Below are positions 45,207-51,360 of a DNA stretch of 53,923 nucleotides, piece by piece; positions within the stretch are counted from its first letter, which is position 1; every line of letters starts with the position of its first letter. Location of the stretch: contig NZ_JACWCT010000073.1 of assembly GCF_016613415.1 (NCBI RefSeq), forward strand, positions 1 through 53,923, in the 5' to 3' direction. Made by a program: the position numbers and the translations under genes. The stretch comes from Methylobacterium ajmalii (GTDB lineage: Bacteria > Pseudomonadota > Alphaproteobacteria > Rhizobiales > Beijerinckiaceae). Below the pieces are notes generated by a model that searched no databases, was not told where the DNA came from, and saw only the letters and a program-made list of their open reading frames with translations.

Positions 45207-45450
45207 GCCTGGTACGGACCGCGTTCCGGCCGGCAAATCCCTTGCCCTCCGGGCGCGGCCCTCGGTACAACGGCATGACCCCGCTCGTGCGGGGATGGAT
45301 CGCACGGCAGTGGCTTCGCACCTGCCGTGCGTTAGCTTTGCTCGCCACTCTGAGCGAAGTTCCCCGCGGGCCTGGGGATCGTTGCGAACCTGCCGACCGG
45401 CAAGATGATCGTACATCAGCGTCCGATCGCTTCTTTCTCCGCGAGAAAAA
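45207..45450 (+). ncRNA. Structured leader between the tail tube and tail chaperone genes, with repeated hairpin copy 2
   Basis: No gene lies here. Four hairpins can be drawn on the plus strand: CCCCGC/GCGGGG around TCGT (45279-45294); CGCACGGCAG/CTGCCGTGCG (45301-45310, 45322-45331); CTTTGCTC/GAGCGAAG with one wobble pair (45336-45343, 45352-45359); and CCCC/GGGG (45362-45377). Bases 45318-45340 are identical to copy 1 at 32620-32642. Late tail genes are usually packed tightly, so a 244-base structured gap is unusual and points to a regulatory RNA. Confidence 0.55.
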
Positions 45451-45867
45451 ATGCTCAAGCTCTCCCAGTCGGTCGAGCCGTTCTGGCTCGACATCTTGCC
45501 GGGCGTCCGGATCCGCTTCCGGCCGATCACCGTCGCCTCGATGCTGGTCGCCCGCGAGGCGGTCGGCAAGGTGTTCCGCGACGAGGATCAGGACGACGTC
45601 GGCCCCCGCGCCAACATCGCTCTCGTGCGCGAACTCGCCCACCGCGGCATCATGGAGTGGGAGGGCGTCGGTGATGCCGACGGTCAGCCGATTCCAGTCA
45701 CTCGTGAGGCGGTCGATCTCTTGATGGAGAACTGGCCGGCTTACGACCAGATCGACAACCTCTACGTCGCGCCGGCCCTCGCGAGGGACGCGGAAAAAAA
45801 CGCATCGTCGAGCTCGTCCGGTGGCACTTCGGTGGCGGCGCCGGATACTGCGACGCCTGCGGCGTAG
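45451..45867 (+). CDS. Tail assembly chaperone, short form (lambda gpG-like)
   Basis: A 138-residue protein starting MLKLSQSVEPFWLDILPGVR, with helices (REAVDLLMENWPAYDQIDNL) and ending in a Ser-rich tail after the slippery site. As in lambda, the zero-frame product would coat the tape-measure protein during tail assembly. The start codon is preceded by GCGAGAAAAA, a weak ribosome site. The slippery AAAAAAC is at 45795-45801. Confidence 0.85.
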   Translation: MLKLSQSVEPFWLDILPGVRIRFRPITVASMLVAREAVGKVFRDEDQDDVGPRANIALVRELAHRGIMEWEGVGDADGQPIPVTREAVDLLMENWPAYDQIDNLYVAPALARDAEKNASSSSSGGTSVAAPDTATPAA

Positions 45868-46118
45868 AGTGTGAGGCCTGCCCGTACCGCGAGCACGCAC
45901 CCGCCACGGATGAGGGCCTGACGGCCTGGGCCGTGATTCGTCGCTGCGGCGGGCAGGTCCGGGCCGGCATGGGCGCTCCTTACGCCCTCGACTTCGGCGC
46001 CGTGCTGGCGCTGGCCGACGCCATGGGCGCGACTTCCGCGCTCCTCGCCGACGTCCTGCCGCATGTCGAGCCCTTCATCGTGAAGGCCTACCAGGAGCAG
46101 AGCGAGAATGCCGACTAG
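45451..46118 (+). CDS. Tail assembly chaperone, -1 frameshift form (gpGT-like)
   Basis: Slipping back one base at 45795-45801 joins the first 117 codons of the G-like gene to the frame ending at 46118 and gives about 222 residues. After the slip the protein reads KRIVELVRWHFGGGAGYCDA, CGVECEACPYREH, and continues through WAVIRRCGGQVRAGMGAPYA and LDFGAVLALADAMGATSALL to the stop. The open frame downstream has no own start with a ribosome site, and the tape-measure gene begins 11 bases before its stop, exactly as for the lambda T extension. The T part has the Cys pattern CDAC-GVE-CEAC, suggestive of metal binding. Confidence 0.88.
45795..45801 (+). other. Slippery heptamer A-AAA-AAC
   Basis: In the zero frame the codons read GAA AAA AAC, so the heptamer A AAA AAC is in the right phase for a -1 shift. 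It lies within a run of seven A (45794-45800) ended by C45801, 66 bases before the zero-frame stop. The GC-rich DNA downstream can supply a stimulatory stem. Confidence 0.9.
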
Positions 46119-49100
46119 CGTCGCCATCCGCCTCGGCATCGAGGGTGGAGCCGAGGTCAAGCGCGTCCTTACCGAAACCGGTCAGGACGGCCAGGCCGCC
46201 TTCCAGAAGATCGCAGCCGCGAGCGACGCGGCCGGCGCTGCCGTCGACCGGCAGACCGCGAAGTTCCAGCGACTGGCGGCGGCTGCGCGCGAGGCGGAGA
46301 CGCAGGCCCGGGCGCAGGCGAACATCAACGCCGTGCTCGGCATCGGGCAGGGCTCGGTCGGGGCCGCGCGCGATTCGGCTTCCGTGTTCGAGCTGCAGGC
46401 CCGGGCCGCCGACGAGGCGGCGCGCCGGGCGGAGGTGCTGTCGCGCGAGGTCGCGACGCTCCAGAGCCGCTTCGATCCGATGGCGGCGGCAGGCGCCCGC
46501 TACTCGGCCGCGCTGGCGGATATCGCCCGGGCGGAGGAGATCGGCGCCCTCTCGGCCAACAAGGCGGCCGCGGCGCGGCTCGCGGCGGTGCGCACGTTCG
46601 AGGACAGCACTCAGCGCCTGGAGCGTGCCGGCCTCGCCCAGAAGGCCAGCGCGCAGGCAGCGATCGCCGGCCAGATGATCGTGCCGAACCGCGGCGCCGA
46701 CGTCGTGGCCTACGGCGACGAGCTCGACCGGCTGCGGGCCAAGTACAGCCCGCTGTTCGCCGCTCAGCGCGAATATCTGGGGCAGCTCGCCGAGATCCGG
46801 CAGGCGGTGCGGACCGGTGCCCTAACGCAAGCCGAGGGCGCGGCGGCGATCCAGTCCACCAAGGATGCCTTCGCCCGGCAGGTGACCGACCAGCGCGCCC
46901 GCGGCGATGGCCGGCTGACCGGCTTCCAGGCGCAGAACCTGCTCTATCAGGGTACGGACATCGTCGCCTCGGCGGCGAGCGGCATGTCCCCGCTCACCAT
47001 CCTGCTGCAGCAGGGCGGGCAGATCGCGCCCGTGTTTGCCGGGCCCGGCTCAGCCAGCATCAAGGGTGCGCTCGGGCAGGCGAGCGAGGCGGTGACCGGC
47101 TTCGTCTCCCGCATCGGCTTCGTCGGCGGCGCGCTTGGTGTCGTGACCACCGCGGCGGTCGCCGGCACGGCCGCGGTCCTGTCCTATCAGAACTCGATGC
47201 GCGAGACCGAGCGCGCGCTGTCCGGTGTTGGCCGGGCCTCCGGTGCGAGCGCGACGCTGATCAACGCTGCGGCCCAGGCCGCAGCGGCCTCCGGCGAGGT
47301 CTCGGTTCGGCAGGCACGGCAGTTCTCGGCCGAGTACGCCTCGACCGGCCGCATCGGCGTCGAGATGTATGCCGGCCTCGCCCGGACGGCACGCGACTAT
47401 GCGGCCTCAACCGGTCAGGACGTGGGCGACGCCAACACCGACCTCGCCAAGGCGTTCGGCAATCCGGATCTGGTCCGCGGGCTCGACACCCTGAACGAGA
47501 AGCTGGGTTTCCTGGACGATCGCACCCGGGAAACCGTCCGTCGGCTTTCCGAGCAGGGTGACCGGCTCGCCGCCCAGCGTGTGGGGTTCGACGCCTACGC
47601 TGCGGCCCTGACCAAGGCGAGCGAGCTGACCGGGGCCTTCGGCGACAAGACCTCGGCGTTCGGCCGCGTGTTCGGCAACGTCTGGGACATGGTCGGCGAG
47701 AAGCTGGACAAGGTGCTGACCGGCGGCTCGCTGGACGAGCGGATCAAGGATCTCCAGGCGCAGCTTGAGCAGACCGAGAGCCTGCGCGGCCGGTTTGGCG
47801 GGCTCCTCGACTACAGGGTAGACGCCCCGGCCAATGAGCTGCGGGAGGAGATCGCACGCCTGCGCGGGATCCAGGCCCGGCAAGCGCAGCAAACCGAGCG
47901 GGCGCAGACGGCACAGCGGTCGCGAGAGATCGGTGACCTTGTCCGCTCGCTCGATCCCGAGCAGACGCAACTCGACAAGCTCCAAGGCACGGCGGAGCGC
48001 CTGCGCCGCGCCCTCTCCGACCCGATCACCTTCGGTCTCGGCCCGCGGGCCCTGGCGGAGACCGAGGGCGCCTTCGGGCGCGTGTCGGCGCAGCTGCGCA
48101 CGATGACCGAGGATATGGAGCGCTTCGGCAGTGCCACCATCGCGGCACAGGTGCGTGCGTCGGAATTTGCCAACCGGGCCGCGACCCAGCGCCTGAACCC
48201 TGTCGATCGCGCACTGGCCGATCGTCAGGAGCAGTACAACAACGAGGTGCGCAAGCTCGGCATTGACGTGACCGGGCCATCCTCGGCGCAGGTGCGCGCC
48301 GATTACGAGGCCCGCATCGGCAACGCCGACGCCCGAGATCTTGTCGGCATGACAGCCGCGCGGGACGCTGCCTTGAAGAACGCCTTGGCGAGAGAGGGAT
48401 TGCAGCGCTCCCTCAACCTCGACACCGACACGATCCAGAAGGAGACTGCCGTCCGGGCCGAGCGCTCGCAGAACGTCAGCTCCTACATGGACCGCGTCAT
48501 CGGTGCCGAGAGCGGCGGCGATCCGAATGTGCGCAACAGCCGCTCGACGGCGACCGGCCTCGGCCAGTTCATCGAAAGGACTTGGCTCGCCCTGTTCAAG
48601 GAGCGGTTCCCCGAGCGGGCCGCCGGCATGTCCCGGGACGAGATCCTGGCGCGCCGGACCGACCGCAGCGACAGCATCGAGCTGATCCGGGCCCTGACCG
48701 AGCAGAACTCACGAGCCCTGGAAAAGGCCGGCCTCGCCACCACCGACCGCAACCTCTACCTCGCGCACTTCGCCGGCGCTCAAGGGGCAGTCGATCTCCT
48801 GCGGGCGGATCGCGGCGCCTCGGCGGCATCGATCCTCGGCAGCGACGCGGCGCGTGCCAACCCGACCATCGTCGGCGGCGGTCGGACGGTCGGCAACGTC
48901 CTCGACTATGCCGAGAGGGTCATCAACAAGAGCGCGCCGAACATCCGGGCCTCGGACCGTGAGACCGCGGACGTGCGCAGTCGGACCACGCTGACGGAGC
49001 AGACGACGGAGGCGGAGGCGCGCCGGCAGAAGGTTCAGGAACTCCTGAACGATGAGATCCAGCGTGGCACCGCCATCGGGCGCACCTTCGCGACGGCGCA

Positions 49101-50004
49101 GGACCTGGTCAAGGCTTCGGCCAGCCAGATGACCCCCGAGATGGAAGCGCAGCGCAAGGTCATCCTGGAAACCGCCGACGCCTACGCCAAGGCGCAGGCG
49201 AACCTGCAGCGCAGTCAAATTGGCAAGGACATCCTGTTCGATCGCGCTCAGATAGGCCGCACCCAGTCCGAGCAGGCGGTTGCCTCTCGGCTGCGGGGGA
49301 CCGGGCTCGGCCTCGACTCGCAGGAGGCAGACGGGCTGCGCCTCAACGACAATCTGAAGCAGACCAAGGATCTTGCCAGTTCCGCTTTCTCGGGAATGCT
49401 TGGCGATCTGCGCCAGGGCGTATCGCTCACTTCAGCGCTCACAAACGTGACCGGGCGCTTCGCCGACAAGCTCCTGCAGACCGCATCGGATCGCACGATC
49501 TCGGCGTTCTTCGACGCCTTCACCAAGGGCGGAGCAGCCAACAGCAACGGCTTCCTGGGCACGATCGCCTCGGTGATCGGGGGCGGGAAGTTCGACGTCG
49601 GCGGCTACACCGGCCCTGGCGACCGGTACGACGTTGCTGGCTTCGTGCACCGCGGTGAGGTGGTCTACTCGCAAGACGACGTTGCGCGGCATGGTGGCGT
49701 TGCGGTCGTTGATGCCATCCGCCGGGGCGGTCTGCGAGGCTATGCTGATGGCGGCGTTGTCGGCCGCGGTACCTTTACGATGCCGAGCCGGGCGATGATG
49801 GGACCCAGCAACGACGCGATCCCCGGCATCGCCTTCATCAACACCGGCACGCCCCAGGAGCAGAAAGCGCCCGCGCGCTGGGGCACCGATGAGCAAGGCC
49901 GTCGCCGCATCGAGATGACGATCGGCGACACCTTCGTGGCCGGCGCCGGCACTCCTCAGGGTCGCGAGGCGCTGGCGCAGAGCGGGCGGAGGATCCAGCG
50001 TTGA
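46108..50004 (+). CDS. Tape measure protein with a lytic transglycosylase domain
   Basis: The 1298-residue protein starts MPTSVAIRLGIEGGAEVKRV, overlapping the GT stop by 11 bases. Residues 30 to about 240 are long coiled coil. A hydrophobic Gly/Ala stretch follows (IGFVGGALGVVTTAAVAGTA, about 330-350), as in many tape measures. Around 790-935 lies a lysozyme-like domain: SSYMDRVIGAESGGDPNVRN with catalytic Glu801, then ATGLGQFIERTWL and NLYLAHFAGAQGAVDLLRAD. Length sets tail length; the transglycosylase would open the peptidoglycan for DNA entry. The last 100 residues (GGYTGPGDRYDVAGFVHRGE) are the Gly-rich end that such proteins share. Confidence 0.95.
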   Translation: MPTSVAIRLGIEGGAEVKRVLTETGQDGQAAFQKIAAASDAAGAAVDRQTAKFQRLAAAAREAETQARAQANINAVLGIGQGSVGAARDSASVFELQARAADEAARRAEVLSREVATLQSRFDPMAAAGARYSAALADIARAEEIGALSANKAAAARLAAVRTFEDSTQRLERAGLAQKASAQAAIAGQMIVPNRGADVVAYGDELDRLRAKYSPLFAAQREYLGQLAEIRQAVRTGALTQAEGAAAIQSTKDAFARQVTDQRARGDGRLTGFQAQNLLYQGTDIVASAASGMSPLTILLQQGGQIAPVFAGPGSASIKGALGQASEAVTGFVSRIGFVGGALGVVTTAAVAGTAAVLSYQNSMRETERALSGVGRASGASATLINAAAQAAAASGEVSVRQARQFSAEYASTGRIGVEMYAGLARTARDYAASTGQDVGDANTDLAKAFGNPDLVRGLDTLNEKLGFLDDRTRETVRRLSEQGDRLAAQRVGFDAYAAALTKASELTGAFGDKTSAFGRVFGNVWDMVGEKLDKVLTGGSLDERIKDLQAQLEQTESLRGRFGGLLDYRVDAPANELREEIARLRGIQARQAQQTERAQTAQRSREIGDLVRSLDPEQTQLDKLQGTAERLRRALSDPITFGLGPRALAETEGAFGRVSAQLRTMTEDMERFGSATIAAQVRASEFANRAATQRLNPVDRALADRQEQYNNEVRKLGIDVTGPSSAQVRADYEARIGNADARDLVGMTAARDAALKNALAREGLQRSLNLDTDTIQKETAVRAERSQNVSSYMDRVIGAESGGDPNVRNSRSTATGLGQFIERTWLALFKERFPERAAGMSRDEILARRTDRSDSIELIRALTEQNSRALEKAGLATTDRNLYLAHFAGAQGAVDLLRADRGASAASILGSDAARANPTIVGGGRTVGNVLDYAERVINKSAPNIRASDRETADVRSRTTLTEQTTEAEARRQKVQELLNDEIQRGTAIGRTFATAQDLVKASASQMTPEMEAQRKVILETADAYAKAQANLQRSQIGKDILFDRAQIGRTQSEQAVASRLRGTGLGLDSQEADGLRLNDNLKQTKDLASSAFSGMLGDLRQGVSLTSALTNVTGRFADKLLQTASDRTISAFFDAFTKGGAANSNGFLGTIASVIGGGKFDVGGYTGPGDRYDVAGFVHRGEVVYSQDDVARHGGVAVVDAIRRGGLRGYADGGVVGRGTFTMPSRAMMGPSNDAIPGIAFINTGTPQEQKAPARWGTDEQGRRRIEMTIGDTFVAGAGTPQGREALAQSGRRIQR

Positions 50005-50426
50005 TCGTCTGGCCTGCCGAGCTGCCGCAGCGCGTCCTCGCCTCAGGCTACAGCGAGAGCCTGGGCGATGGCCGGCTGCGCACGCAGATGGAAACCGGCC
50101 CGATGAAGGTGCGCCGGCGCTTCTCCGCGGTGGCGCGCCCGATCGCGGCTTCGTTCCGCGTCTCGCCCGATGGCAAGGCGCGGATTGAACGGTTCTGGTG
50201 GGAGGAAATCGGGGGCGGCAGCCTGCCGTTCCTGATGCCCGACCAGACGCATGATGCGCTGGCTTTGCTGGCTGACGATGGGCTGCAGCTGCTGGACGAT
50301 CAGGGCCGGCCGCTGATCAACACCGCCTGGTGGTTGGTGATGGCCGGGGACGCTCCGCCCTCCTTCACTCCGCTTCAGCGCGGCATAGCCTACACGGCCG
50401 CTTTCCCGCTGGTGATCATGCCCTGA
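50001..50426 (+). CDS. Minor tail protein (lambda gpM position)
   Basis: A 141-residue protein from TTG 50001, overlapping the tape-measure stop (TTGA). It reads MIVWPAELPQRVLASGYSES, RRFSAVARPIAASFRVSPDG, then an FWWEEIGGGSLPFLMPDQTH region and a beta C terminus. Content fits the small distal tail proteins between tape measure and DUF1833/gpL proteins in Hyphomicrobiales phages. It may bind the tape measure's C terminus at the tail tip. The TGATG overlap with the next gene supports the reading frame. Confidence 0.75.
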   Translation: MIVWPAELPQRVLASGYSESLGDGRLRTQMETGPMKVRRRFSAVARPIAASFRVSPDGKARIERFWWEEIGGGSLPFLMPDQTHDALALLADDGLQLLDDQGRPLINTAWWLVMAGDAPPSFTPLQRGIAYTAAFPLVIMP

Positions 50427-50932
50427 TGCCTCGGCTGATCTCCCTCAACGCCCGCACGGCCGCGAACGCGGCGCAGACGGACCAGATCCCCGTCATGCTG
50501 ACGACGATCCGGCATCCCGAATTACCGGAGCCGATCCTGCTCTCAAGCGACCCCACGGTGCGGATCACCACCGACCCGCTGGTCTACGGCACCAGGCACC
50601 AGGGCGAGGACTACCTGTTCGTGCTGATGGGCGCGGTCTGGCCGGACGATCAGCGCGGCTCGGCGCCGAAGACCACGCTGGTGTTCGAGAACGTCACCTC
50701 CGGCATGATCGAGCCGCTGCGGTCCATCCTCTCGCCGCCGTCGGCCGACCTCACCATCGTGATGGCGGCGACTCCTGACGTGATCGAGGCCCGATACCTC
50801 AACCTCAAGGGCACGCTCGGCACCTGGGATGCCGGGCGGATCTCGCTGGACGTGTCGCGCGAATCGTTCGCCAACGAGCCGATGCCGTCCGGGCGGATGA
50901 GCAAGGCCCGGTTCCCGGGGCTGTTTCGATGA
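50426..50932 (+). CDS. DUF1833 tail-tip protein (lambda gpL position)
   Basis: A 168-residue beta-rich protein from ATG 50426 (TGATG overlap). It contains IPVMLTTIRHPELPEPILLS, YGTRHQGEDYLFVLMGAVWP and LGTWDAGRISLDVSRESFAN, the pattern of the DUF1833 family, which is found next to NlpC/P60 tail-tip proteins. It most likely forms part of the tail hub. The stop overlaps the next gene. Confidence 0.85.
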   Translation: MPRLISLNARTAANAAQTDQIPVMLTTIRHPELPEPILLSSDPTVRITTDPLVYGTRHQGEDYLFVLMGAVWPDDQRGSAPKTTLVFENVTSGMIEPLRSILSPPSADLTIVMAATPDVIEARYLNLKGTLGTWDAGRISLDVSRESFANEPMPSGRMSKARFPGLFR

Positions 50933-51360
50933 TGCACTGGTCTACCCCCTACGTCGGCCTTCCCTGGGCCGAGACCGGCGACACGCCCGACGGCGTGTCC
51001 TGCTGGGGCCTCTGCGTCCTCGTCTACCGCGAGGTGCTGGGGATTACCCTGCCGTCCTACGCCGGTCTCTGCGCCTGCCCGGCCGAGCGCCAGCAGATCG
51101 CGGCGACCATCAGCGGCGAGGCTGCCGGCGCTCTCTGGCGCCCCGTGCCGGTCACGGCTGCGCGTGAGTTCGACGTGGCGGTGTTCCGCGTCGGCGAGCT
51201 CGACTCGCACGTTGGCCTCGTCTGCACCCCCACCCAGGCGCTGCACATCACCCAAGGCCACGACAGCGCGGTGCTCGACCTGCGCGCGCGCCGGTGGGCC
51301 TCGCGCTTCTCCGGCCTCTACCGGCACGCCGAGATGATGGACCGCTCCTGTGCAGCGTGA
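50929..51360 (+). CDS. NlpC/P60-family tail-tip peptidase (lambda gpK-like)
   Basis: A 143-residue protein starting MMHWSTPYVGLPWAETGDTP. The catalytic cysteine is in SCWGLCVLVYRE (Cys25; Cys29 is next to it) and the histidine in SHVGLV (His94), matching the NlpC/P60 papain-like fold. It would cut cell-wall peptides as the tail penetrates, together with the transglycosylase in the tape measure. ATGA overlaps the previous stop, and the next gene begins 11 bases before its own stop. Confidence 0.9.
   Translation: MMHWSTPYVGLPWAETGDTPDGVSCWGLCVLVYREVLGITLPSYAGLCACPAERQQIAATISGEAAGALWRPVPVTAAREFDVAVFRVGELDSHVGLVCTPTQALHITQGHDSAVLDLRARRWASRFSGLYRHAEMMDRSCAA

Noticed and set aside
45276..45385. 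CRISPR-like repeats: two GC-rich hairpins resembling type I-E repeats (CCCCGCTCGTGCGGGGAT and CCCCGCGGGCCTGGGGAT).
   Set aside because: The two units differ in the stem and loop, are 83 bases apart rather than about 61, and no third unit or cas gene is present. A solitary CRISPR-repeat mimic is conceivable but unsupported.
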